A stretch of DNA of 37,487 nt. Origin: Streptomyces sp. Tue6028 (GTDB lineage Bacteria > Actinomycetota > Actinomycetes > Streptomycetales > Streptomycetaceae). Below are positions 1 to 8,544 of this stretch, in pieces. Location: contig NZ_MLCE01000038.1 in NCBI RefSeq assembly GCF_002300165.1, positions 1 to 37,487 on the forward strand, in the 5' to 3' direction. The notes beneath the pieces are model-generated. The model did no database searches. It saw only the letters and a list, made by a program, of their open reading frames with translations, and was not told the origin of the DNA. Numbering within the stretch: the stretch's first letter is position 1; each line of letters starts with the position of its first letter. Position numbers and translations under genes: made by a program.

Positions 1-2308
1 ACCGCTGCGTGAGCTGGGCGACGAGCAGCAGCCCGCGGCCCCCCTCGTCGAAGATCTTCGCCCGGCGCAGATGCGGCGCGGTGTGGCTGCTGTCGGAGAC
101 CTCGCAGATGAGCGTGTCGGGGTCGTGGATGAGGCGCAGCCGGATGGGCGGCTCCCCGTACCGGATGGCGTTGGTGACGAGCTCGCTGACCACCAGCTCG
201 GCGGTGAACGTCACTTCGCTCAGCCCCCAGTGGTCCAGCTGCTCGACCACCTGCTTGCGGATCGGGGCGACGAGGGCGGGGTCCGCCGGGATGTCCCAGG
301 TGGCCACCTGGGACGCGGCCAGGCCGCGCGTGCGTGCGAGCAGCAGGGCCACGTCGTCCGTGGCGCCGCCGACGGGCAGCAGGGACTGGAGGATCGCGTG
401 GCACGCCTCGTCCAAGGACCGCGACGGCCGCTCCAGAGCCCGGAACAGCAGGCGCCGTCCGGCGTCGAGGTCCCGGTTTCGGCCCTCGATCAGCCCGTCG
501 GTGTAGAGGGCGAGCACCGTGCCCTCGGGCAGGTCGAGTTCCACCGCCTCGAAGGGCAGGCCGCCCAGCCCGAGCGGCGGCCCGGCGGGGAGGTCGACGA
601 GGTGGGGCGGTCCGCCGGGGCGGAGGATGACGGGCGACGGATGTCCGGCGCGGGCGAGCGTGCACCGCCGGGAGACCGGGTCGTACACGGCGTACAGACA
701 GGTGGCGCCCATCTCGCCGGTGACGCCCTCGGCCCCGGCCTCCACGGACAGCCGGACGACCAGGTCGTCCAGATGCGTGAGCAGTTCGTCGGGGGCCAGA
801 TCGATGTCGGCGAGCGTGCGGACGGCGGTGCGCAGCCGCCCCATGGTCGCCGAGGCCTGGATGCCGTTGCCGACGATGTCGCCGACGACCATGGCGACCC
901 GCATGCCGGACAGCGGGATCACGTCGAACCAGTCGCCGCCGACCCCGGCGCGCGCCGCGGGAAGGTAGCGTGAGGCCGCGTCGACGGCCGCGGTGCGGGG
1001 CAGCGACTGCGGCAGCAGGCTGCGTTGCAGGGCGAGGGCGGTCTCGCGCTCGCGGGAGAACCGGCGTGCGTTGTCGATGCAGACGGCGGCCCTGGCGGTG
1101 ACCTCCTCGGCGAGCAGGGCGTCGTCCGGGGTGAAGGGGTCGGGCCGCCGGTAGCGGGTCAGGACGGCCACGCCGAGCGTCTGGCCGCGGGCCTGGATGG
1201 GCACCGCCATCGTGGCGTGGATGCCGTACTCGGCGACGCGTCGTCCGCGCCGTTCGTCCTCGGACAGCCAGGTCCGCAACGCCGTCGCGACGTCCGCGGT
1301 GACGACCGTCCGGCCGGTGACCACGGCGTCCGCCTGGGGCGAGGACGCGGGGTAGACGTCGACGTCACCGGGCTTGACGAGCGCCTCGGGCGAGCCGGGG
1401 AGCACCGACTGGTGGGCGGCCCGGCGCAGGGTGACCGGAGCGGTCGGCCGGCCTGCCTGCGGCTCGGTGCCCGGTTCCGGGGGGTCGAGCAGGTCGACGC
1501 GGACGAAGTCGGCGAGCACGGGCACGCAGACGTCGGCGAGCTCCTGGGCCGTCCGGGTGACGTCGAGGGTGGTGCCGATGCGCACGCTCGCCTCGTTGAC
1601 CAGTTGCAGCCGCTCGCGGGCCTTGTACTGCTCGGTGAAGTCGTGCGCGGCCACACAGACGCCGCGCACGCGACCGTCGGCGTCGGTGAGCGGGGCCATC
1701 CGGGCCAGCCAGGCGTGCGGGCGGCCCTCGCCGCCCGTCCGCATGGTGGTCTCCACGTCACGCCCCCGTCCGGAGACGAGGACGTCGTACATGTCCTCCT
1801 CCAGCCGCTCGCCGGCCCGCTTGCCGCCGATCTCGGAGATCCGCAGACCCCGGATGCGGTCCTCCACGAGGCCGAGCACCCCGGCCATCGCGTCGTTGAT
1901 CCCGAGTAGCCGCAATCGTGTGTCGTACACAGCCGTGGCGCAGGGCGACTGGGAGAGGACCGCCCGGATCAGCGGGTCGTCCCGGGGCGGCGGTTGCGCG
2001 CCCGTGAGGGGGGTGACGACGAACCAGCCGTCGCCCTCGTCGCGGCGGTGCGCCAACAGCCAGACCGGCAGGACGTGGCCGTCCCGGTGGCGCAGCGGGA
2101 GGGTGCCGCTCCAGCGGTCACCGGCGGGTTCTGACGGTGCGGCGGCGACGGCGTGGTCCAGCAGGGCCGTCGCGGGGCGGCCCTCGACCTCGTCGGGCGC
2201 GTACCCCAGCAGTCGGCGGGCCCCCTCGCTCCAGTGGATCAGGGTTCCGTGCTCGTCGATGACCGCCCGTGCCGTGGCTGCCTCGTCGAGGTGGTGGACC
2301 GGGCTCAT
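1..2308 (-). CDS. PAS-PAS-GAF-SpoIIE phosphatase with C-terminal HATPase domain (3' end outside window)
   Basis: A cytoplasmic multidomain regulator, about 769 residues visible. It begins at ATG 2308, with GGAG about nine bases upstream, and stays open to the left edge, so only the extreme C-terminus is missing. Approximate domains: PAS (1-100), second PAS (115-225), GAF (235-400), SpoIIE/PP2C phosphatase (430-630) and a histidine-kinase-like ATPase (645 to the end). PP2C metal-site motifs are readable as VGGDWFD, GDIVGNG, AGHP, YTDGL and TDDVALL. The ATPase N-box reads SELVTNAIRYG and the G-box GGRGLLL. In this family the PP2C part dephosphorylates anti-anti-sigma proteins and the ATPase part resembles RsbW-type anti-sigma kinases. 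The usual GDVVGHG is GDIVGNG here (His to Asn). The sigma-control role is family knowledge; the partner and stimulus are not visible. Confidence 0.92.
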   Translation of the reverse strand, partial: MSPVHHLDEAATARAVIDEHGTLIHWSEGARRLLGYAPDEVEGRPATALLDHAVAAAPSEPAGDRWSGTLPLRHRDGHVLPVWLLAHRRDEGDGWFVVTPLTGAQPPPRDDPLIRAVLSQSPCATAVYDTRLRLLGINDAMAGVLGLVEDRIRGLRISEIGGKRAGERLEEDMYDVLVSGRGRDVETTMRTGGEGRPHAWLARMAPLTDADGRVRGVCVAAHDFTEQYKARERLQLVNEASVRIGTTLDVTRTAQELADVCVPVLADFVRVDLLDPPEPGTEPQAGRPTAPVTLRRAAHQSVLPGSPEALVKPGDVDVYPASSPQADAVVTGRTVVTADVATALRTWLSEDERRGRRVAEYGIHATMAVPIQARGQTLGVAVLTRYRRPDPFTPDDALLAEEVTARAAVCIDNARRFSRERETALALQRSLLPQSLPRTAAVDAASRYLPAARAGVGGDWFDVIPLSGMRVAMVVGDIVGNGIQASATMGRLRTAVRTLADIDLAPDELLTHLDDLVVRLSVEAGAEGVTGEMGATCLYAVYDPVSRRCTLARAGHPSPVILRPGGPPHLVDLPAGPPLGLGGLPFEAVELDLPEGTVLALYTDGLIEGRNRDLDAGRRLLFRALERPSRSLDEACHAILQSLLPVGGATDDVALLLARTRGLAASQVATWDIPADPALVAPIRKQVVEQLDHWGLSEVTFTAELVVSELVTNAIRYGEPPIRLRLIHDPDTLICEVSDSSHTAPHLRRAKIFDEGGRGLLLVAQLTQR

Positions 2309-2362
2309 CGTCGCCACTCCATTGCGCACACTCACAGTGAACAAGCGCGTCACTCGGGTTCC

Positions 2363-2368
2363 AGCCTA
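2363..2368 (-). promoter_or_regulatory. Possible -10 element of the SpoIIE-type gene
   Basis: TAGGCT on the minus strand matches the common streptomycete -10 form TANNNT and lies about 55 bases upstream of the start at 2308. No convincing -35 hexamer sits at 16-18 bases spacing, where the sequence is GGGTGC or GGGGTG, so this is only a candidate. Confidence 0.25.
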
Positions 2369-2561
2369 GTGCGTGGGCGCCCCGCGCACCCCTGAACACG
2401 GGCCGACGGGACGACATCCGGAGGGCGGATTTCCGGCGGATGTGTTCGGTGGGTCGGAAGTGAGTTCCGCACCCTTGACGGCCGCGTGTGTCGCCTCGTC
2501 AGAATCTGTTTGTTCACGATCAGTTGTGATGACTTCTGGGTCCTGATGAGGGAGAGCCGCC

Positions 2562-5500
2562 ATGACGGTCACACGAAGAGCGGTATTGATCGCGGGCACG
2601 GCCGTGCCCGCGGCCGGCGCACTCACGGGCGCCGCCGACGCCCGGGCCGCGGCCGGGCACACCCCGGGGCGGCACACCGTCGAACTGCGCGACGGCTGGC
2701 GTTTCGCGCTGGTCGACCCGGGCGGCGTCACCGACCCCACCGGCGCCTACGCGGACGCCGCGCGGCCGGGCTACGACGACTCGGCGTGGCGCGAGGTGGC
2801 CGTACCGCACGACTGGAGCATCGAGCAGACGCCCACCACCGAGCACGGCACCACCAGCGGGACGGGATTCTTCCCCGGCGGTCTCGGCTGGTACCGCACC
2901 ACGTTCACCCTGCCGCCCGCGTACGCCGGCAAGCGGGTGTCCGTGGAGTTCGACGGCGTGTACATGGACTCCTCCGTGTACTGCAACGGCACCGAGGTCG
3001 GCCGCCATCCCTACGGCTACACGGGCTTCGCCCTCGACCTCGCCGGGCTGCTGCACACGGACGGCAGGACCGAGAACGTCATCGCCGTGAAGGTGCAGAA
3101 CCAACTCCCCAGCAGCCGCTGGTACTCGGGCAGCGGCATCTACCGCGACGCACGTCTGGTCGTCACCGAACCGGTGCACGTCCAGCGGTGGGGCACCTAC
3201 GTCACCACGCCGGAGATCACGAAGGAGCGGGCGCTCGTACGGGTGCGGACGACCGTCGTCAACGCGTCGGGCACCCCGGCCGAGGTCCAGGTGATCTCCC
3301 GGATCCTCGACCCCGACGGCCGGACGGCCGCCCGGACGACCACCACGGCCACCGTCGCCGAGCAGGCCGACGAGACCCACGAACTCTCCGTGCCCGCACC
3401 CAGGTTGTGGGACTTCGCGACGCCGCAGCACCGCTACACGCTGGAGACCGAACTGCGCACCGGCGGCACGACCGTCGACACCTGCCGCACCCCCTTCGGT
3501 ATCCGGTCGTTCCGCTTCGACCCCGACGAGGGCTTCCACCTCAACGGCACCCACGCCAAGATCAAGGGCGTCGACCTCCACCACGACCAGGGCGCTCTCG
3601 GCGCGGCCGTGAGCCTCGACGCGGTGCGCCGCCAGATGACCGTCATGAAGTCGATGGGCGTCAACGCCTTCCGGACCTCGCACAATCCGCCCTCCCCGCA
3701 GATGATCCAGGTCTGCGAGGAACTGGGGATCGTGATGATGGTGGAGGCCTTCGACTGCTGGCGCACCGGGAAGACGAAGTACGACTACGGGCGGTTCTTC
3801 GACGAGTGGTGCGAGAAGGACGCCACCGAGATGGTCCTCGCCGCCCGCAACTCACCCGCCGTGGTCCTGTGGTCCATCGGCAACGAGATCCCCGACTCGA
3901 CCTCCACGGCCGGACTCGCCATGGCCGACCGGATCATCGCCGCCGTCAGGGCCGCCGACGACACCCGGCCGCTGGTGATCGGCTCGGACAAGTACCGCCG
4001 CCTGCCGGCGAAGGGTTCGGCGGCCGATCTCATGCTCGCCAAACTGGACGGGCTCGGCCTCAACTACAACACCGCCAAGTCGGTCGACGACCTGCACGCC
4101 GCCTACCCGCACCTGTTCCTCTTCGAGTCCGAGTCGTCCTCCGAGACCTCGACCCGGGGCGCCTACCAGGAGCCCGAGCACCTCAACACCGGGGAGAACC
4201 ACACCCCCGGCCGGCGGGCCACCTCCTCGTACGACAACAACCTCGCCTCCTGGACGATGAGCGGCGAGTACGGCCACAAGAAGGACCGGGACCGCAAGTG
4301 GTTCGCGGGCGAGTTCCTGTGGTCGGGCATCGACTACATCGGCGAGCCCACCCCGTACGACGTCTTCCCGGTGAAGGCCTCCTTCTTCGGCGCCGTCGAC
4401 ACGGCGGGGTTCCCGAAGGACATGTACCACCTGTTCAGGAGCCAGTGGACGACCGAGCCCATGGTCCATCTGCTGCCCATGACGTGGAACCACGAGCCGG
4501 GCGACACGGTCGAGGTCTGGGCCTACGCGAACGTCGACACCGTCGAACTCCTCCTCAACGGAACGTCCCTCGGCACGCGCCGGTTCGACACCAAGAAGAC
4601 CACCGACGGCCGCACGTACCTGGAGACCACCGAGGCGACCGGCGACGACAAGACCTTCACCGACGGCCCCTACCCCGGCAGCTACACCAGCCCCAACGGC
4701 AGCGCGGGCAAGCTCCACCTCACCTGGAAGGTCGCCTACGAGCCGGGCGAGTTGAAGGCCGTCGCCCGCCGCGGGGGCAAGGTGGTCGCGACGGACGTCC
4801 TGCGCACCGCGGGAGCCCCGCACGCGATACGCCTCACCCCGGACCGCACGTCGCTGCCCGCCGACGGGCGCTCCCTCGTGTTCGTGACCGCGGAGGTCGT
4901 CGACGCCCACGGCGTTCTCGTGCCCGACGCGGAGCACCGGATCGCCTTCGACGTCGACGGCGGCTCGGTCGCCGGACTCGACAACGGCCGGCAGGAGAGC
5001 GCCGAGCGCTACCAGGCCGCGACCCGCACCGCCTTCCACGGCAAGGCGCTCGCCATCGTCCGGTCCGGGACGAAGACGGGCACCCTGAAGGTGACGGCCC
5101 GGGCGGAGGGCCTGCGCAGGGCGACCACGAGCGTGCGCACCACCCAGGCCGGGTCGCGGGCGACCACTCCGGCGCCGGTGTTCGGGCCCGACCACCCGGC
5201 GGCCCCGAACTATCCGTACGCGGACGCCAGTTACTCGGGCCGCCCCGACACCCTGCCCGCCGCCATGCTCGACGGCGACGCCACCACCGGGTGGTCCAAC
5301 GCCTTCCACAAGTCGACGACGGCCCTGCTGCCCGCCTTCGACGGGCCCCGCGCGGAGGACTGGGTCTCGGTCACCTGGGCGCGCCCGCGCACCGTCGACC
5401 GCGTCGAAGTGTCCTTCACCGTCGACGCGGCCCACGCCCAGCCCGCCTCCGTCGAGGTCTCCGTGTGGGACGGCGAGCGGTACGTGCCCGTGAAGGGGGC

Positions 5501-5654
5501 GGTCCTCGACCGGGCCACCACCTCTGACGCCCCGACCGTGATCACCTTCGACGCGGTGCGCGGCTCACGGCTGCGTCTCGTCATGACCGGCGCCCACCCG
5601 GGGGCGGCCGACGGCGCGATCAGGATCAGCCGCCTGGAGGTCCCCGCCGCCTGA
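2562..5654 (+). CDS. Secreted family-2 glycoside hydrolase (beta-galactosidase-like) with C-terminal F5/8-type domain
   Basis: 1030 residues. The N-terminus has a twin-arginine-like motif (TRRAVL), a hydrophobic stretch and an Ala-rich cleavage region, so Tat export is likely. A GH2 sugar-binding domain, an Ig-like domain and a TIM barrel follow. The barrel shows VNAFRTSHNPPS and a WSIGNE motif with acid/base Glu442. Glu524, in FESESSSE before STRG, is the expected nucleophile. After the barrel come a DUF4982-like segment (about 640-700), a GH2 C-terminal Ig-like domain and a discoidin/F5-8 type carbohydrate-binding module (about 890-1027). It probably releases galactose or a related sugar from extracellular glycans, but the substrate cannot be read from sequence. 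The start is set by GAGGGAGAG just upstream. Its last 90 bases overlap the convergent cytochrome b gene. Confidence 0.93.
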   Translation: MTVTRRAVLIAGTAVPAAGALTGAADARAAAGHTPGRHTVELRDGWRFALVDPGGVTDPTGAYADAARPGYDDSAWREVAVPHDWSIEQTPTTEHGTTSGTGFFPGGLGWYRTTFTLPPAYAGKRVSVEFDGVYMDSSVYCNGTEVGRHPYGYTGFALDLAGLLHTDGRTENVIAVKVQNQLPSSRWYSGSGIYRDARLVVTEPVHVQRWGTYVTTPEITKERALVRVRTTVVNASGTPAEVQVISRILDPDGRTAARTTTTATVAEQADETHELSVPAPRLWDFATPQHRYTLETELRTGGTTVDTCRTPFGIRSFRFDPDEGFHLNGTHAKIKGVDLHHDQGALGAAVSLDAVRRQMTVMKSMGVNAFRTSHNPPSPQMIQVCEELGIVMMVEAFDCWRTGKTKYDYGRFFDEWCEKDATEMVLAARNSPAVVLWSIGNEIPDSTSTAGLAMADRIIAAVRAADDTRPLVIGSDKYRRLPAKGSAADLMLAKLDGLGLNYNTAKSVDDLHAAYPHLFLFESESSSETSTRGAYQEPEHLNTGENHTPGRRATSSYDNNLASWTMSGEYGHKKDRDRKWFAGEFLWSGIDYIGEPTPYDVFPVKASFFGAVDTAGFPKDMYHLFRSQWTTEPMVHLLPMTWNHEPGDTVEVWAYANVDTVELLLNGTSLGTRRFDTKKTTDGRTYLETTEATGDDKTFTDGPYPGSYTSPNGSAGKLHLTWKVAYEPGELKAVARRGGKVVATDVLRTAGAPHAIRLTPDRTSLPADGRSLVFVTAEVVDAHGVLVPDAEHRIAFDVDGGSVAGLDNGRQESAERYQAATRTAFHGKALAIVRSGTKTGTLKVTARAEGLRRATTSVRTTQAGSRATTPAPVFGPDHPAAPNYPYADASYSGRPDTLPAAMLDGDATTGWSNAFHKSTTALLPAFDGPRAEDWVSVTWARPRTVDRVEVSFTVDAAHAQPASVEVSVWDGERYVPVKGAVLDRATTSDAPTVITFDAVRGSRLRLVMTGAHPGAADGAIRISRLEVPAA

Positions 5655-7193
5655 CGGGCCGGCCGGGTGAGCGGGCGGCAGCCCGCGTCGCTCGTGCTCG
5701 GTCAGCGTGTGGAGTTCGGCACGGTCGAGGGGCCGGTGGACCTCGACGTACTCGCCATGCGGCAGGCGTCTGACGACCCCTGTCGCACGGCCGTGCGCGA
5801 CCAGTTCACGGTCCCGCAACTGAAGGCCCAGACAGACGCGCCGGGTCACGACGAGGACGACGACCGGCACCACCAGCAGAGCGATCCGCACCGCCCAGGT
5901 CACGGTGTTGATCGACAGGTGGAAGCGCGTCGCCACGATGTCGTTTCCGCCGCCCGCGAGCAGGACCAGATAGAGGCTGATCCACGCGGCGCCCAGCGCG
6001 GTGCGCACCGGACGGTTGCGCGGCCGGTCCAGCAGATGGTGCTCGCGCCGGTCCCCGGTGACCCAGGCCTCGACGAACGGGTAGACGCCGATGAGGACCA
6101 GCAGCAGCGGGAAGACGACGATCGGTATGAGCACGCCGAGGACGAGGGTGTGGCCCCACAGCGTGATCTCCCAGCCCGGCATGACCCGCACCAGGCCCTC
6201 GGCGAAGCCCAGGTACCAGTCCGGCTGGGCGCCCGTCGACACCTGGTCGGCGCGGTAGGGGCCGTACGCCCAGACCGGGTTGATACTGGCGACCGCCGCG
6301 ATCAGCGCGATGACACCGGACACCAGGAACAGGAAGCCGCCCGCCTTCGCCATGTACACCGGCATGAACGGGGTTCCCACGACGTTGCGTTCGGTCTTCC
6401 CCGGCCCGCCGAACTGGGTGTGCTTGTGGTACACGACCAGGATCAGGTGCGCGACGACGAGCGCGGCCATGATGCCGGGGATCACCAGCACGTGCAGCGA
6501 GTAGAAGCGCGGCACGATGTCATGGCCCGGGAACTCCCCGCCGAAGAGGAACATCGACAGATACGTGCCGACGACGGGTACCGACAGGAGCGCCCCGTCC
6601 ACGAACCGCATGCCGGTCCCCGACAGCAGGTCGTCCGGCAGCGAATAGCCGAACAGCCCCTCGAACATGCCGAGGAGCAGAAGCGTCCAGCCGAACAGCC
6701 AGTTCACCTCGCGGGGCCTGCGGAACGACCCCGTGAAGAAGTGCCGCATCATGTGCGTCAGCATCGCCGCGAGGAAGATCAGCGCCGCCCAGTGGTGGAT
6801 CTGCCGGATCAGCAGTCCACCGCGCACGTCGAAGCTGATGTCGAGGGTCGACGCGTACGCCTCCGACATGCGGATGCCGTTCAGCGGCACGTAACTGCCG
6901 TGGTAGACCACCTCGTTCATCGACGGGTGGAAGAACAGCGTCAGGTACACCCCGGTCAGGACCAGCACGACGAAGCTGTAGAGGCAGATCTCGCCGAGCA
7001 GGAAGGACCAGTGGTCCGGGAAGACCTTGCGCAGGTACTTCGCGCCGAAGGCGTGGATGCCGAGCCGGCCGTCGAACCAGTCCGCCACGCGCTCGCCGGA
7101 CGACGCCGTGCCCGCCCGGTGTGCCGCGGGCCCGGCGTCGGTGCCCCCGGCGGTGCCCTGCGCACGGGTGACGTGCCGCTCGCCGGTCGTCAT
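5565..7193 (-). CDS. Cytochrome b subunit of a bc-type complex (QcrB paralogue), stand-alone
   Basis: 542-residue membrane protein of the actinobacterial QcrB type. Heme ligands are intact: His133 and His147 in helix B (14 apart), and His234 and His249 in helix D (15 apart, the b6-like spacing). The quinol-site motif is PDWY at 324-327, the actinobacterial form of PEWY. Length is close to the usual QcrB size. Canonical qcrB sits beside qcrC and qcrA; here neither a cytochrome c nor a Rieske protein is nearby, so this looks like an extra copy. It is the second gene of an operon with an ECF sigma factor: the sigma stop and this ATG overlap by four bases. It may replace the housekeeping subunit under stress or act as a membrane diheme protein elsewhere; both are inferences. 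Its 3' end overlaps the glycoside hydrolase gene by 90 bases, tail to tail. Confidence 0.93.
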   Translation of the reverse strand: MTTGERHVTRAQGTAGGTDAGPAAHRAGTASSGERVADWFDGRLGIHAFGAKYLRKVFPDHWSFLLGEICLYSFVVLVLTGVYLTLFFHPSMNEVVYHGSYVPLNGIRMSEAYASTLDISFDVRGGLLIRQIHHWAALIFLAAMLTHMMRHFFTGSFRRPREVNWLFGWTLLLLGMFEGLFGYSLPDDLLSGTGMRFVDGALLSVPVVGTYLSMFLFGGEFPGHDIVPRFYSLHVLVIPGIMAALVVAHLILVVYHKHTQFGGPGKTERNVVGTPFMPVYMAKAGGFLFLVSGVIALIAAVASINPVWAYGPYRADQVSTGAQPDWYLGFAEGLVRVMPGWEITLWGHTLVLGVLIPIVVFPLLLVLIGVYPFVEAWVTGDRREHHLLDRPRNRPVRTALGAAWISLYLVLLAGGGNDIVATRFHLSINTVTWAVRIALLVVPVVVLVVTRRVCLGLQLRDRELVAHGRATGVVRRLPHGEYVEVHRPLDRAELHTLTEHERRGLPPAHPAGPSGGGDLQAADPDRAVGRPRVGAGHDETQP

Positions 7194-8371
7194 GACTGCC
7201 TGCCTTCCTGCGTGTCCGGCTCCTCCTCGCGGCGCACGTGCGCGAGCTTCTCGGGGTTGGTGACGATGTAGACGTCGCAGACGTGCTCGCCGTCGGGCGC
7301 GAGGTCCATGACCATGACGGCGTACGGGGAATCACCCTCGAAGATCACGGCGGAGTCGTCGCCGTTGACCCGCCGGTAGCGGATGTCGAGACCGGTCGCG
7401 CGGCGGGTCGCGTAACCGGCGAACAGACGCGCCACCTTGTCCCGCCCGTGCACCGGCCGGAGCCCGGCCCGCGGGGTCTTGCCCCCGCCGTCCGTCCACA
7501 CCGTGACGTCCGGCGCCAGGATCTCCATCAGCGCGGTGATGTCACCGCCCAGCGCTGCCTCCACGAAGCGTTCGGTCGCCTGCCGGCGCACCCGGGGGTG
7601 GGCGCGGTAGAGCGGCCGGCGCGCGTGCACGTGCTGCCGGGCCCGATGGGCGAGCTGGCGCACCGCGGCGGGGCTGCGGTCGAGGACCCCGGCGATCTCG
7701 GTGTGCGCGTAGCCGAACACCTCGTTGAGGACGAAGACCGCGCGCTCCAGCGGGGTCAGCGACTCCAGGACCACGAGCATCGCCAGGGACACGGACTCGG
7801 AGCGCAGGGTCTGGTCGTCGGCGGCGCCCGCGGGGGCCGGCTCGTCGAGCAGCGGCTCCGGCAGCCAGGGGCCCACATAGGTCTCCCGGCGGCGGGTGAT
7901 GGCGGCGCGCCGGGCGAGCGCCTGGTTCACGGCGATCCGGACCAGGTAGGCGCGCGGGTTGGCGATCCCGTCCAACGGGGAGCGGCCGGCGCGGCCCTGC
8001 CAGGACAGCCAGGTCTCCTGGAGCACGTCCTCGGTGTCGGCGACGCTGCCGAGCATGTTGTAGACGATCGCGAACAGCAGCTCGCGGTGGGCCACGAAGA
8101 CCCGCGTCGCGCCGTCCGCGCCGCTCGGGCCGCCGTTTCCGGCGCCCGGACCGCCGTTCGTGCTGCCCGCCCCGTCGTCCGTGCCGCGCGGCCCGTCCTC
8201 CGGGAGCTTGCCCGAACGGCGGCCCGGGAACGCCCGGTCGGGCGTGCCGGGCCTTTCGGCTCCGCCGGGTGACGCGCCACGCGGACGCGACCCCCCTTCG
8301 ACGGCGCCGGCCGGCGCGCGACCCGCGCCCGGACCCACGCCGCCGGTCCCCGCTCGGTGGCTCTCGGACAT
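7190..8371 (-). CDS. ECF41-family RNA polymerase sigma factor with C-terminal SnoaL-like domain
   Basis: 393 residues. Region 2 begins near residue 89 and contains DTEDVLQETWLSW. Region 4 lies around 190-250. The ECF41 hallmarks are all present: WLPEP linker (169-173), DGGGK (294-298) and NPEKL (372-376, NPDKL in the family) inside the SnoaL-like C-terminal domain. That domain controls sigma activity in studied ECF41 members, which have no dedicated anti-sigma factor. The ATG at 8371 has AAGGGAGG six bases upstream, so the unusual 88-residue Gly/Pro/Arg-rich N-terminal extension looks genuinely translated. It is coupled (ATGA overlap) to the cytochrome b gene and divergent from an exporter-hemerythrin operon. 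Matching promoter-like elements upstream suggest it controls itself and that operon. Confidence 0.94.
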   Translation of the reverse strand: MSESHRAGTGGVGPGAGRAPAGAVEGGSRPRGASPGGAERPGTPDRAFPGRRSGKLPEDGPRGTDDGAGSTNGGPGAGNGGPSGADGATRVFVAHRELLFAIVYNMLGSVADTEDVLQETWLSWQGRAGRSPLDGIANPRAYLVRIAVNQALARRAAITRRRETYVGPWLPEPLLDEPAPAGAADDQTLRSESVSLAMLVVLESLTPLERAVFVLNEVFGYAHTEIAGVLDRSPAAVRQLAHRARQHVHARRPLYRAHPRVRRQATERFVEAALGGDITALMEILAPDVTVWTDGGGKTPRAGLRPVHGRDKVARLFAGYATRRATGLDIRYRRVNGDDSAVIFEGDSPYAVMVMDLAPDGEHVCDVYIVTNPEKLAHVRREEEPDTQEGRQS

Positions 8372-8402
8372 GCCTCGCCTCCCTTGGTGTGCTCACTACT
8401 GC

Positions 8403-8430
8403 GAGGGGCTGAGGGGGTTCGAATGTGACA
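8403..8430 (-). promoter_or_regulatory. Candidate ECF41-dependent promoter of sigma factor-cytochrome b operon
   Basis: The minus strand reads TGTCACA (8430-8424), 16 bases, then CCCTC (8407-8403), 32 bases upstream of the sigma start. The -35 matches the published ECF41 target (TGTCACA), but the family -10 (CGTC) is replaced by CCCTC. A divergent element with the same layout lies at 8475-8502. Confidence 0.5.
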
Positions 8431-8451
8431 CCCGGCGGGCCGGATGTGACG
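8424..8451 (-). repeat. Two direct GTCACAT repeats, 21 bp apart
   Basis: On the minus strand GTCACAT occurs twice with starts 21 bases apart, about two helical turns. The downstream copy is part of the candidate -35 element; the upstream copy, CGTCACAT, has no -10 partner at the normal distance. It could be a second sigma contact site or an activator half-site. Confidence 0.6.
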
Positions 8452-8474
8452 TATGTCTCAGGGCGCATCTCCGG

Positions 8475-8502
8475 CGTCACACCCGTCGGCGGGAGCGCCC
8501 TC
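8475..8502 (+). promoter_or_regulatory. Candidate ECF41-type promoter of exporter-hemerythrin operon
   Basis: The plus strand reads CGTCACA (8475-8481), 16 bases, then CCCTC (8498-8502), ending 42 bases before the GTG start at 8545. It has the same hexamer core, spacer length and downstream CCCTC as the divergent element at 8403-8430, suggesting both operons share one sigma factor. Confidence 0.45.
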
Positions 8503-8544
8503 TTGAACGCGAGTTCGCAGCTCCGGCACAAGGAGACACACATC

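Noticed and set aside
2514..2529. TCAC-N8-GTGA upstream of the glycoside hydrolase as a regulator site
   Set aside because: The arms are only four bases long and nothing else supports an operator; no LacI-type gene is adjacent.
2486..5527. A 1013-codon frame overlapping the glycoside hydrolase in another frame
   Set aside because: Shadow frame: the translation is Arg/Pro/His-rich with no domain, while the hydrolase frame has motifs, signal peptide and ribosome site.
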